Shown piece by piece: positions 1-9,261 of a stretch of DNA of 64,000 nt (within the stretch, counting starts at the first letter, position 1; the number at the start of each line of letters is the position of its first letter). The position numbers and the translations under genes were made by a program. The notes under the pieces were generated by a model. That model was not told the DNA's origin, did no database searches, and was given only the letters and a program-made list of their open reading frames with translations. Source of the stretch: Mycobacterium asiaticum (GTDB taxonomy: Bacteria; Actinomycetota; Actinomycetes; Mycobacteriales; Mycobacteriaceae); assembly GCF_001673315.1 (NCBI RefSeq), contig NZ_LZLQ01000134.1, positions 19,191 through 83,190 of the forward strand, written 5' to 3'.

Positions 1-655
1 AGACCCCGCCTCGGCCCGCTTCGGCGAAACATTCTGGGAATTCCTGCCGCGCAGTGTCATCGGCAGCGCGCGCTCGTCCGTCCACCTCGAGGCGCAGCGC
101 ATCCGCCGGCTGGGCAAGAGCCCCTGGGACCCGCGCACCTATCTGTCCAACGACGTGTTGAACGCCTGGGCGATGTCGGTGGTGCTGTGGGGTGCGCTGA
201 TCGCCGTCTTCGGCGTCGCTCTCATCCCGTTCGTGATCATCCAGGCAGTGTTCGGCTTCAGTCTGCTCGAAGCCGTCAACTACCTCGAGCACTACGGGCT
301 GCTGCGCGAGAAGAAGACCAACGGCCGCTATGAGCGGTGCGCCCCGGTGCACAGCTGGAACTCCGACCACATCGTCACCAACCTGTTCCTGTACCACCTG
401 CAGCGGCACAGCGACCACCACGCCAACCCCACCCGGCGCTACCAGACGCTGCGCAGCATGGAGGGCTCGCCCAACCTGCCCAGCGGGTACGCGTCGATGA
501 TCTCGCTGACCTACTTCCCGCCGCTGTGGCGCAAGGTGATGGACCACCGGGTGCTCGAGCACTACGACGGCGACATCACCAAGGTCAACCTGCAGCCGCG
601 GCTGCGGGAGAAGCTGCTGGCCAAGTACGGCGCACCGAAGGAGATCGCCGCGTGA
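1..655 (+). CDS. alkB: Alkane 1-monooxygenase AlkB, 3' part only
   Basis: The window opens inside this gene; the reading frame begins at base 2. AlkB is an integral membrane non-heme diiron hydroxylase that oxidises the terminal carbon of alkanes or fatty acids with electrons from rubredoxin. Visible family features are NYLEHYG, HSWNSDH and the histidine box LQRHSDHHAN, plus a hydrophobic stretch (ALIAVFGVALIPFVII) before them. The upstream histidine boxes and first membrane segments lie outside the window. The stop overlaps the GTG start of rubA (GTGA), so hydroxylase and electron donors are translationally coupled. Family assignment is secure. The physiological substrate cannot be read from sequence. 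Confidence 0.96.
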   Translation, partial: DPASARFGETFWEFLPRSVIGSARSSVHLEAQRIRRLGKSPWDPRTYLSNDVLNAWAMSVVLWGALIAVFGVALIPFVIIQAVFGFSLLEAVNYLEHYGLLREKKTNGRYERCAPVHSWNSDHIVTNLFLYHLQRHSDHHANPTRRYQTLRSMEGSPNLPSGYASMISLTYFPPLWRKVMDHRVLEHYDGDITKVNLQPRLREKLLAKYGAPKEIAA

Positions 656-825
656 CGGCGGCCTACAAGTGCCCCGTCTGCGACTACACCTACGACGAGG
701 CCAAAGGCGATGCCCGCGAGGGCTTTCCGGCCGGCACCGGCTGGGATCAGGTCCCCGATGACTGGTGCTGTCCGGACTGCGCCGTCCGCGAGAAGCCCGA
801 TTTCGAACCCGTCCAGAAAGGTTAG
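652..825 (+). CDS. rubA: Rubredoxin RubA
   Basis: A 57-residue rubredoxin with the two iron-binding CxxC pairs, CPVC near the N-terminus and CPDC near the C-terminus, and the usual YDEAKGD and PDDW/DWCCPDC surroundings. It carries single electrons on one Fe(Cys)4 centre from a reductase to AlkB. The GTG start overlaps the alkB stop, and the second rubredoxin follows after ten bases, so this is one operon with a duplicated electron carrier. The N-terminal VTAAYKCPVC fits the family length, and no better start exists. Confidence 0.95.
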   Translation: MTAAYKCPVCDYTYDEAKGDAREGFPAGTGWDQVPDDWCCPDCAVREKPDFEPVQKG

Positions 826-835
826 AGGCAAAACC

Positions 836-1018
836 ATGAATGACTACAAGCTCTACCAATGCGTTCAATGCGGTTTTGAGTACGACGAGGAACTCGGCTG
901 GCCGGAGGACGGCATTGCGCCGGGCACCCGCTGGGACGACATCCCCGAGGACTGGAGCTGCCCGGACTGCGGCGCGGCCAAGTCGGACTTCGTGATGGTT
1001 GAGGTGGCTCGGTCGTGA
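836..1018 (+). CDS. rubB: Rubredoxin RubB
   Basis: A second 60-residue rubredoxin directly after rubA, with CVQC and CPDC as iron-binding pairs and the conserved DDIPEDWSCPDCG segment. Two adjacent rubredoxin genes behind alkB are the arrangement I recall in mycobacteria, where the two carriers may differ in their preference for hydroxylase or reductase. GAGGCA lies a few bases before the ATG. The TGA stop overlaps the GTG of the next gene, which makes the regulator part of the same transcription unit. Confidence 0.94.
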   Translation: MNDYKLYQCVQCGFEYDEELGWPEDGIAPGTRWDDIPEDWSCPDCGAAKSDFVMVEVARS

Positions 1019-1665
1019 TCGGCACCAACATCGCCGCGAAAACGGCTATCGTCGCGCCTGTGAAGCGGATCCCGTACGCCGAAGCATCACGAGCCCTGCT
1101 GCGTGACTCGGTTCTGGACGCGATGCGCGATCTGCTGCTGACCCGCGACTGGTCTGCCATCACGCTCTCGGATGTGGCCCGGGCCGCCGGGATCAGCCGG
1201 CAGACCATCTACAACGAGTTCGGTTCGCGACAGGGTCTGGCCCAGGGTTACGCCCTGCGCCTGGCCGACCGTCTGGTCGACACCGTCAAGGCCGCGCTGG
1301 ACGCCAACATCGGCGATATCTACCAGTCGTTCCTGCAGGGCTTTCGGTCCTTTTTCGCCGAGACAGCGGCCGATCCGCTGGTGATCTCACTGTTGAGCGG
1401 GGTGGCCAAGCCCGATCTGCTGCAACTCATCACCACCGACAGCGCGCCGATCATCACCCGGGCGTCGGAACGGCTGGCGACGGCGTTCACCCAGACCTGG
1501 CTGGCCACCAGCGACGACGACGCCAATGTCCTGTCCCGGGCGATCGTGCGGTTGTGCCTGAGTTATGTGTCCATGCCGCCGGAGGCCGACCACGACGTCG
1601 CGGCGGATTTGGCCAGGTTGATGGCACCGTTCGCGGAGCGTCACGGAGTTATTAACGTCCCCTGA
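1015..1665 (+). CDS. TetR-family regulator of the alkB-rubAB operon (Rv3249c-like)
   Basis: A 216-residue TetR/AcrR protein. The helix-turn-helix lies near residues 50-75 (ITLSDVARAAGISRQTIYNEFGSRQGL), followed by an all-helical ligand-binding region. It starts with GTG overlapping the rubB stop and is therefore co-transcribed with alkB-rubA-rubB, which suggests feedback control of the alkane hydroxylase operon. The ligand is unknown; a fatty acid or hydrocarbon is plausible but inferred. The end of the gene lies inside a strong hairpin (1634-1672). Confidence 0.88.
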   Translation: MIGTNIAAKTAIVAPVKRIPYAEASRALLRDSVLDAMRDLLLTRDWSAITLSDVARAAGISRQTIYNEFGSRQGLAQGYALRLADRLVDTVKAALDANIGDIYQSFLQGFRSFFAETAADPLVISLLSGVAKPDLLQLITTDSAPIITRASERLATAFTQTWLATSDDDANVLSRAIVRLCLSYVSMPPEADHDVAADLARLMAPFAERHGVINVP

Positions 1666-1672
1666 CGCTCCG
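1634..1672 (+). terminator. Hairpin spanning the end of the TetR gene, possible terminator
   Basis: CGGAGCGTCA (1634-1643) and TGACGCTCCG (1663-1672) form a perfect 10-bp stem with a 19-base loop. The TGA stop at 1663-1665 is inside the right arm. There is no T-tract, so it would be a non-classical mycobacterial terminator or an mRNA 3'-end stabiliser. The position at the end of the operon supports this reading; function is inferred. Confidence 0.4.
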
Positions 1673-1673
1673 G

Positions 1674-1744
1674 GGCCTGTCGCCGGGCGGCTACAGTGGC
1701 TAGAGCTCATACGCAATGAGTTCCAGGCCTGCGTAGCCGCCCGG
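1674..1744 (+). promoter_or_regulatory. Structured 5' leader of sahH with possible pseudoknot
   Basis: CCGGGCGGCTAC (1683-1694) and GTAGCCGCCCGG (1733-1744) are a perfect 12-bp inverted repeat. Enclosed is a second hairpin, GAGCTCAT/ATGAGTTC (1703-1710 with 1716-1723, one G:U pair). GGCCTG (1674-1679) is complementary to CAGGCC (1724-1729) inside the big loop, which gives a pseudoknot topology. The element ends 36 bases before the sahH ATG. It does not show the GAGGAGCG-type core I remember for the SAH riboswitch. It could be a cis-acting RNA element or simply a terminator-like structure. Confidence 0.4.
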
Positions 1745-1780
1745 CTTTCCCGTTGGACCCTCAGAAGGATGAAACACGCA

Positions 1781-3259
<1,479 letters not shown>

Positions 3260-3264
3260 TTTCA

Positions 3265-3324
3265 CGCCCAGCGTGAAGCCAGCTTCACGTTCGACGCCCA
3301 GCGTGAAGCCAGCTTCACGTTCGG
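3265..3324. repeat. Tandem pair of 30-bp units, each with an 8-bp-arm palindrome
   Basis: Two adjacent 30-base units (3265-3294 and 3295-3324) differ only at the last base. Each carries CGTGAAGC-CA-GCTTCACG. The pair fills almost the whole gap between sahH and tmk and could fold as two hairpins. A related pair lies at 15514-15573 after secA1, so this is a dispersed family rather than a local accident. Confidence 0.85.
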
Positions 3325-3343
3325 CGGGCGATAGGCTCGCGCC

Positions 3344-3976
3344 GTGCTGATCGCGATCGAGGGTGTCGACGGCTCGGGCAAGCGCACCCTGACCGAAGGT
3401 CTGCGCAAGGCGTTCGAGGCGGCCGGCAAGTCGGTGACCACCCTTGCATTCCCGCGCTACGGCAGGTCGATCACGGCGGACCTCGCCGCTGAGGCGCTGC
3501 GCGGCCGGCACGGCGACCTGGCGGATTCGGTGTATGCGATGGCGACGCTGTTCGCGCTGGACCGTGCGGCGGCCACAGCGGGGATTCAGCGCCTGGCCGG
3601 CGAGCACGATGTGGTGATCCTGGACCGCTACGTCGCGTCCAACGCGGCCTACAGTGCCGCGCGCCTGCATCAGGATGCCTCCGGGGAGGCCGTGGCATGG
3701 GTAGGGCAGCTCGAATACGAGCGGCTGGGGTTGCCCAGACCCGACTGGCAGATTTTGCTCGCGGTAACGGCGGAACTCGCCGGGCAGCGGGCCCGCAACC
3801 GGGCCGAGACCGATCCGGACCGGGCCCGCGACACTTATGAACGCGACGACGGCCTGCAGCGGCGCACCGGTGCGGTGTACGCCGAACTGGCCGCGGCGGA
3901 CTGGGCTGGGCGGTGGCTCGCCGTGGGCGCCGAAGTGGATCCGGCCGGCCTCGCGACCGAGTTGACGGGTGTCTAA
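3344..3976 (+). CDS. tmk: Thymidylate kinase
   Basis: A 210-residue dTMP kinase that phosphorylates dTMP to dTDP in the cytosol. The P-loop EGVDGSGKRTLTEGL is at the N-terminus, FPRYG follows at about residue 37, the DRY-type motif is in VILDRYVASNAAYSAAR, and the lid region is arginine-rich (RARNRAETDPDRAR). This fits the mycobacterial TMPK type with a GSGK loop. The GTG start fits the expected N-terminus. It lies between sahH and mtrA, as in M. tuberculosis. Confidence 0.95.
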   Translation: MLIAIEGVDGSGKRTLTEGLRKAFEAAGKSVTTLAFPRYGRSITADLAAEALRGRHGDLADSVYAMATLFALDRAAATAGIQRLAGEHDVVILDRYVASNAAYSAARLHQDASGEAVAWVGQLEYERLGLPRPDWQILLAVTAELAGQRARNRAETDPDRARDTYERDDGLQRRTGAVYAELAAADWAGRWLAVGAEVDPAGLATELTGV

Positions 3977-4068
3977 AGCCGCGTTGAAGCCGATTTGTTA
4001 TGTAATTGCCCTTATAAAGCCAGAAACGCCCGTGTGGTATCGGAGTTTTGTCCTGAACTGGTGACACC

Positions 4069-4755
4069 ATGGAGGCCATGAGGCAAAGGATTTTGGTCGT
4101 CGACGACGACGCTTCGCTGGCCGAGATGCTCACCATCGTGTTACGTGGGGAGGGTTTCGACACTGCGGTCATCGGCGACGGTACGCAGGCTCTGACCGCG
4201 GTACGCGAGCTGCGCCCCGACCTGGTGCTGTTGGACCTGATGCTGCCCGGCATGAACGGCATCGACGTGTGCCGGGTGTTGCGGGCCGACTCGGGCGTGC
4301 CGATCGTCATGCTGACGGCCAAGACCGACACCGTGGACGTGGTGCTCGGCCTGGAATCCGGCGCCGACGACTACATCATGAAGCCCTTCAAGCCCAAGGA
4401 ACTGGTGGCGCGGGTGCGGGCGCGGCTGCGCCGCAACGACGACGAGCCCGCGGAGATGCTCTCCATCGCCGACGTGGACATCGACGTGCCGGCGCACAAG
4501 GTGACCCGCAACGGCGAGCAGATCTCCCTCACGCCGCTGGAATTCGACCTATTGGTCGCATTGGCGCGCAAACCCCGCCAGGTGTTTACTCGTGATGTGC
4601 TGCTCGAACAGGTATGGGGATACCGGCACCCGGCGGACACCCGCCTGGTGAACGTGCACGTCCAGCGCCTGCGCGCCAAGGTCGAGAAGGATCCTGAGAA
4701 CCCGACCGTGGTTCTGACCGTTCGAGGAGTGGGATACAAGGCCGGACCTCCGTGA
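4069..4755 (+). CDS. mtrA: Response regulator MtrA
   Basis: A 228-residue OmpR-class response regulator, essentially identical to M. tuberculosis MtrA as I recall it. The receiver domain covers about residues 1-125, with the acidic pocket VVDDD, phospho-acceptor Asp56 in LLDLMLPG, Thr in MLTAKTD and Lys in MKPFKPKE. The C-terminal winged helix covers about 130-228 (LVNVHVQRLRAKVE is the recognition region). MtrA controls DnaA, RpfB/RipA and cell-wall genes and binds oriC. It is followed by its kinase mtrB and by lpqB. The 92-base gap upstream is AT-rich (TTGTTATGTAATTG, TTATAAAG) and probably holds the promoter, but I cannot fix the -35/-10. Confidence 0.98.
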   Translation: MEAMRQRILVVDDDASLAEMLTIVLRGEGFDTAVIGDGTQALTAVRELRPDLVLLDLMLPGMNGIDVCRVLRADSGVPIVMLTAKTDTVDVVLGLESGADDYIMKPFKPKELVARVRARLRRNDDEPAEMLSIADVDIDVPAHKVTRNGEQISLTPLEFDLLVALARKPRQVFTRDVLLEQVWGYRHPADTRLVNVHVQRLRAKVEKDPENPTVVLTVRGVGYKAGPP

Positions 4756-4786
4756 TCCGCGGCCTCAGACCAGAGCGGCGCCGGCG

Positions 4787-6481
4787 TTGATATGGCGCTC
4801 GCCGCGACGTAGTCGAGGTCGGTGGGGGCGCTCGGGCCCCGTGGCGCGTGGCATGAGCGCGCTGAGCCGGGCGGTGGCCGTGGTGTGGCGCCGGTCCCTG
4901 CAATTGCGAGTGGTAGCGCTGACGCTCGGGCTCTCCCTGGCGGTGATTCTGGCGCTGGGTTTCGTCTTGACCAGCCAGGTCACCAACCGCGTGCTCGACG
5001 TGAAGGTCAAGGCCGCGATCGACCAGATCGAGCGGGCCCGCGGCACGGTCATCGGGATCGTCAACGGTGAGGAGACCCGCTCACTGGACAGCAGCCTGCA
5101 GCTCGCGCGGAACACCTTGACGTCGAAGACCGATCCCGCCTCCGGCGCCGGTCTGGCCGGCGCCTTCGACGCCGTGCTGATGGTTCCGGGCGACGGTCCT
5201 CGCGCCGCGTCGACGGCGGGACCCGTCGATCAGGTGCCAAATGCGTTGCGCGGCTTCATCAAAGCCGGCCAGGCGGCTTACCAGTACGCCACGGTGCACA
5301 CCGAGGGTTTCTCCGGGCCCGCGCTGATCGTCGGCACGCCGACGGCCTCGCGGGTGGCGAACCTGGAGCTCTATCTGATCTTCCCGCTGGTCAACGAGCA
5401 GGCCACGATCACGCTGGTGCGCAGCACCATGGCCACCGGGGGCTTGGTGCTGCTGGTGCTGCTGGCCGGAATCGCGTTGTTGGTCTCGCGCCAGGTGGTG
5501 AACCCGGTGCGGTCGGCGTCGCGGATCGCCGAACGCTTCGCCGAGGGCCACCTTTCCGAACGCATGCCGGTGCGCGGTGAGGACGACATGGCCCGGTTGG
5601 CGGTGTCGTTCAACGACATGGCCGAGAGTCTGTCCCGGCAGATCACTCAGCTCGAGGAGTTCGGCAATCTGCAACGGCGCTTCACCTCCGACGTCAGCCA
5701 CGAACTGCGGACCCCGCTGACGACGGTGCGGATGGCCGCCGACCTGATCTATGACCACAGCGCCGACCTCGACCCGGCGCTGCGGCGATCCACCGAATTG
5801 ATGGTCAACGAGCTGGACCGCTTCGAGACGTTGCTCAATGACCTCTTGGAGATCTCCCGGCACGACGCCGGCGTGGCCGAGTTGTCCGTAGAGGCCGTGG
5901 ACCTGCGCACCACCGTCAACAATGCGTTGGTCAACGTCGGTCACCTGGCCGAGGAGGCCGGCATCGAACTGCTGGTCGACATGCCGTCCGACGAGGTGAT
6001 CGCCGAGGTCGATGCCCGACGGGTGGAGCGGATCCTGCGCAACCTGATCGCCAACGCGATCGACCATGCCGAGCACAAGCCGGTCCGGATCCGGATGGGC
6101 GCCGACGTCGACACCGTCGCGGTCACCGTCCGCGACTACGGCGTCGGGTTGCGGCCCGGGGAGGAGAAGTTGGTGTTCAGCCGGTTCTGGCGCTCGGACC
6201 CGTCACGGGTGCGCCGCTCCGGTGGCACCGGGCTGGGGCTGGCGATCAGCATCGAGGATGCCCGGCTGCACCAGGGCCGGCTGGAAGCGTGGGGCGAGCC
6301 CGGGCAGGGTGCTTGTTTCCGGCTGACGCTGCCGCTGGTCCGCGGCCACAAGGTCACCACCAGCCCGCTGCCCATGAAACCGATCCCGCAGCCGACTCCG
6401 CCGCAGAACGGACAACCCGCCACACCCGAGCAGGCGAACGAGCAGCAGCGTCCGCGCGAGCCTGCCGAGTGGAGCGGGTAA
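4787..6481 (+). CDS. mtrB: Sensor histidine kinase MtrB
   Basis: A 564-residue membrane histidine kinase that phosphorylates MtrA. The first transmembrane segment is at about 38-62 (VVALTLGLSLAVILALGFVL), followed by an extracytoplasmic region, a second segment near 207-230 (GGLVLLVLLAGIALLV), a HAMP domain, a HisKA dimerisation domain with SHELRTPLT (phospho-His near 305), and an HATPase domain with NLIANAIDH, DYGVGL and GGTGLGLAI. The TTG start is chosen because it reproduces the basic N-terminus (RSPRRSRGRWGRSG) and length of M. tuberculosis MtrB. The end is proline/glutamine-rich and overlaps the lpqB start (TAATG). Confidence 0.96.
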   Translation: MIWRSPRRSRGRWGRSGPVARGMSALSRAVAVVWRRSLQLRVVALTLGLSLAVILALGFVLTSQVTNRVLDVKVKAAIDQIERARGTVIGIVNGEETRSLDSSLQLARNTLTSKTDPASGAGLAGAFDAVLMVPGDGPRAASTAGPVDQVPNALRGFIKAGQAAYQYATVHTEGFSGPALIVGTPTASRVANLELYLIFPLVNEQATITLVRSTMATGGLVLLVLLAGIALLVSRQVVNPVRSASRIAERFAEGHLSERMPVRGEDDMARLAVSFNDMAESLSRQITQLEEFGNLQRRFTSDVSHELRTPLTTVRMAADLIYDHSADLDPALRRSTELMVNELDRFETLLNDLLEISRHDAGVAELSVEAVDLRTTVNNALVNVGHLAEEAGIELLVDMPSDEVIAEVDARRVERILRNLIANAIDHAEHKPVRIRMGADVDTVAVTVRDYGVGLRPGEEKLVFSRFWRSDPSRVRRSGGTGLGLAISIEDARLHQGRLEAWGEPGQGACFRLTLPLVRGHKVTTSPLPMKPIPQPTPPQNGQPATPEQANEQQRPREPAEWSG

Positions 6482-8235
6482 TGCGGCGGTTTCTGGTTCT
6501 GCTGATGGCGCTGCTGCTGGCCGGTTGTGCAAGCGTGCCCAGCTCGTCTGCGCCGCAGGCGATCGGCACTGTCGAGCGACCGGCGCCGTCGAACCTGCCC
6601 AAACCCACCCCGGGCATGGATCCCGACGTGCTGCTGCGGGAATTTCTCAAGGCCACCGCCGACCCGGCCAACCGACACCTGGCGGCGCGGCAGTTCCTGA
6701 CCCAGTCGGCGTCCAATTCGTGGGACGACGCCGGCAGCGCGCTGTTGATCGACCACGTGGTGTTCGTGGAAACCCGTGGCGCCGAACGGGTTTCGGCCAA
6801 CATGCGGGCCGACATCCTGGGCTCGTTGTCCGACGTCGGAGTGTTCGAGACCGCAGAAGGCCAGCTGCCCGATCCCGGCCCGATCGAGTTGGTGAAGACG
6901 TCGGGCGGGTGGCGCATCGACCGGCTGCCCAACGGGGTCTTCCTGGACTGGCAGCAATTCCAGTCGACCTACAAACGCAACACCCTGTACTTCGCCGACC
7001 CCACCGGCAAAACCGTGGTCCCCGACCCGCGCTACGTGGCGGTTTCCGACCATGACCAGCTGGGCACCGAACTGATCTCCAAGCTGCTGGCCGGCCCGCG
7101 CCCGGAGATGGCGCACACGGTGCGCAATCTGCTCGCCCCGCCGCTGCGGCTGCGCGGGCCGGTCACCCGGGCCGACGGCGGCAAGAGCGGCGTCGGAAAG
7201 GGGTACGGCGGCGCGCGGGTCGAGCTGGAGAAGCTGGCCACCACCGACCCGCACAGCAGGGCGCTGCTCGCCGCCCAGATCATCTGGACGCTGGCCCGCG
7301 CCGACATCCGGGGTCCGTATGTGATCAACGCCGACGGCGCGCCGCTCGATGACCGATTCGCCCAGGGCTGGAACACATCTGACGTCGCCGCCACCGACCC
7401 GGGGGTGGCCGACGGTGCCGGCGCCGGCCTGCACGCGCTGGTGGGTGGTTCGCTGGTGGCGTTGAACGGCCAGCGCGTGGACACCGTTCCCGGCGCGTTC
7501 GGCCACATGGGTGACCAGACCGGAGCCACGCTGTCGCGCAACGGGCGGCAGGTGGCGTCGGTGGTGACGCTGCGTCGCGGCGCCCCGGACATGGCGGCGT
7601 CGCTGTGGATCGGTGATCTCGGCGGCGAAGCGGTTCAGTCCGCCGACGGACACAACCTGTCCCGGCCGAGTTGGTCGCTGGACGATGCGGTCTGGGTGGT
7701 CGTGGACGCCAACAACGTGCTGCGCGCGATTCAGGAGCCCGCATCGGGTCAGCCCGCCCGGATTCCGGTGGATTCCACCGCGGTGTCGAGCCGGTTCCCG
7801 GGGCCGATCACCGACCTGCAGCTGTCCCGGGACGGCACCCGGGCCGCGATGGTGATTGGCGGACAGGTCATTCTGGCCGGCGTCGAACAGACCCAGGCCG
7901 GCCAGTTCGCCCTCACCTACCCGCGACGGCTGGGTTTCGGTCTGGGCACCTCGGTGGTCTCCTTGTACTGGCGGACCGGAGACGACATCGTCGTGACGCG
8001 CAACGACGCCACACACCCGGTGTCGTATGTGAACCTCGACGGGGTGAACTCCGACGCCCCCAGCCGCGGCCTGCAGATTCCGTTGTTCGCGATCGCGGCG
8101 AACCCGTCGACGGTGTACGTGGCCGGCCCGCAAGGAGTTCTGATGTATTCGGCATCGGCGGCCGAAACCCAACAGGGTTGGTCCGAGGTAGCCGGCTTGA
8201 TGATTGGCGGCGCGGCGCCGGTTTTGCCGGGATAA
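6481..8235 (+). CDS. lpqB: Lipoprotein LpqB, MtrB accessory factor
   Basis: A 584-residue lipoprotein. The signal peptide ends in the lipobox LLAGC with acylated Cys16. A GerMN-type domain follows (PTGKTVVPDPRYVAVSD region), then a long C-terminal beta-propeller-like part. In M. smegmatis LpqB interacts with the extracellular part of MtrB and modulates MtrA phosphorylation. The ATG overlaps the mtrB stop by one base, so it is the third gene of the mtrAB-lpqB operon. Length and sequence match M. tuberculosis LpqB. The next gene begins nine bases after the stop. Confidence 0.95.
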   Translation: MRRFLVLLMALLLAGCASVPSSSAPQAIGTVERPAPSNLPKPTPGMDPDVLLREFLKATADPANRHLAARQFLTQSASNSWDDAGSALLIDHVVFVETRGAERVSANMRADILGSLSDVGVFETAEGQLPDPGPIELVKTSGGWRIDRLPNGVFLDWQQFQSTYKRNTLYFADPTGKTVVPDPRYVAVSDHDQLGTELISKLLAGPRPEMAHTVRNLLAPPLRLRGPVTRADGGKSGVGKGYGGARVELEKLATTDPHSRALLAAQIIWTLARADIRGPYVINADGAPLDDRFAQGWNTSDVAATDPGVADGAGAGLHALVGGSLVALNGQRVDTVPGAFGHMGDQTGATLSRNGRQVASVVTLRRGAPDMAASLWIGDLGGEAVQSADGHNLSRPSWSLDDAVWVVVDANNVLRAIQEPASGQPARIPVDSTAVSSRFPGPITDLQLSRDGTRAAMVIGGQVILAGVEQTQAGQFALTYPRRLGFGLGTSVVSLYWRTGDDIVVTRNDATHPVSYVNLDGVNSDAPSRGLQIPLFAIAANPSTVYVAGPQGVLMYSASAAETQQGWSEVAGLMIGGAAPVLPG

Positions 8236-8244
8236 TCGCCATCG

Positions 8245-9087
8245 ATGTCGCCTAAGGTTCCCTTCCTGCGCTGGGACGATCCGTTCCGCGCTCTGGATGC
8301 GTTGGCCTCGCTGTGGTCGTCGACCGGATTGCCGTCGGTCAGCGCGGGTGCTGCCCAGGCGGCGACGGTGCCCTACCGGACGCTGTTCGCCACGTTGCAG
8401 CAACTGCTCGTCGGCAAGGACGTCACGGTGCGCATCGGCGAGCACGACGTGCGACTGACCGTCACCGAGTTGGAGTCCGACCTGGATCCCCAGGGTCTGG
8501 CAGTCGGTCAGCTGGGGGAGGTCCGGGTGGCCGCCCGCGACATCAGTTGGGACGACGATGGTTCCGGGCAACGGTTGCAGAGCGCGGTCGCGGTGCTGCG
8601 CAACGTGCACATTCGGCCGGGCGTGCCGCCGCTGGTGGTGGCTGCCCCGGTGCAGTTGACCACCGAGCTGCCCAAAGAGATCTTCGACGGGGTGTTGGAG
8701 GAGGCCGCGCCGCATTTGCGCAGCGAGCTCGGTGAGGACGGGTCCGCGCGGTTGCGCTGGGCGCGTCGACCGGGTTGGGGCGGACTCGAAGTCGATGCCG
8801 ACGTGACGGGCTCGACGCTGTGGCTGCGCCCGCGGGCGCTGATCACCCGGCAGCGGCGGTGGAAGTTGCCGGTGCGCACCCCGGCCTATCAGGTGGCGTT
8901 GCCGGAGTTGCCGCACGGTTTGATGATCACCGGCGTGGAGCTGGCCGAGGACTCGTTGCACGTTGCCGGCCTCCTCCCGGAGTGGCGCATGGAGCTGCCG
9001 ATGCGGGCGCTGGAAGACCTGATCACCCGGCTCAGTCAGGGAGCGCTCAGCTTCAGCTGGCCGTCGCTGCTGTGGCGCTCGGACTGA
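8245..9087 (+). CDS. Conserved mycobacterial protein (Rv3243c-like)
   Basis: A 280-residue protein without a signal peptide or membrane segment. It begins MSPKVPFLRWDDPFRALDALASLW and ends with a hydrophobic/aromatic tail (FSWPSLLW). The middle looks beta-rich, with repeated ITGVELAEDSLHVAG-type strands. I was reminded of the LmeA/DUF2993 lipid-binding fold, but this is a weak impression. Its fixed place behind lpqB, nine bases downstream, suggests the same transcript and possibly an envelope-related role. Function is not known to me. Confidence 0.8.
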   Translation: MSPKVPFLRWDDPFRALDALASLWSSTGLPSVSAGAAQAATVPYRTLFATLQQLLVGKDVTVRIGEHDVRLTVTELESDLDPQGLAVGQLGEVRVAARDISWDDDGSGQRLQSAVAVLRNVHIRPGVPPLVVAAPVQLTTELPKEIFDGVLEEAAPHLRSELGEDGSARLRWARRPGWGGLEVDADVTGSTLWLRPRALITRQRRWKLPVRTPAYQVALPELPHGLMITGVELAEDSLHVAGLLPEWRMELPMRALEDLITRLSQGALSFSWPSLLWRSD

Positions 9088-9116
9088 TATTCGGCGCGCA
9101 GGTAACCGGTTGGAAA

Positions 9117-9176
9117 AGCCGTGATCACGACCCGGCGGGGGCGAGGTATCGGTTGGGCATCCAAGAAATCACGGCT
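9117..9176. other. Spaced inverted repeat before the secreted proline-rich gene
   Basis: AGCCGTGAT (9117-9125) and ATCACGGCT (9168-9176) form a perfect 9-bp inverted repeat 42 bases apart, and GTGATCAC is itself palindromic. It sits in the 174-base gap between the Rv3243c-like gene and the secreted protein. It could be a terminator-type hairpin or an operator pair; nothing decides between them. Confidence 0.3.
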
Positions 9177-9261
9177 CTAGGCAAGGGATTCGGCGCACCT
9201 ATACCGTTCCCCATTGTCGATTGATTGCGGGGGCAATGGGGAGAACGAAACGGAGTTTGCG

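Noticed and set aside
1674..1744. Identification of the sahH leader as the known SAH riboswitch
   Set aside because: The core sequence I remember for that class is absent. I keep it only as an unassigned structured element.
3977..4068. A specific -35/-10 assignment for the mtrA promoter
   Set aside because: AT-rich hexamers are present, but none has correct spacing (distances of about 8, 12 or 23 bases).
6136..8961. A 941-codon open frame on the minus strand across lpqB and its neighbour
   Set aside because: It is antisense to well-recognised genes, rich in Arg/His/Gln, and has no domain. Long antisense frames are expected at this GC content.
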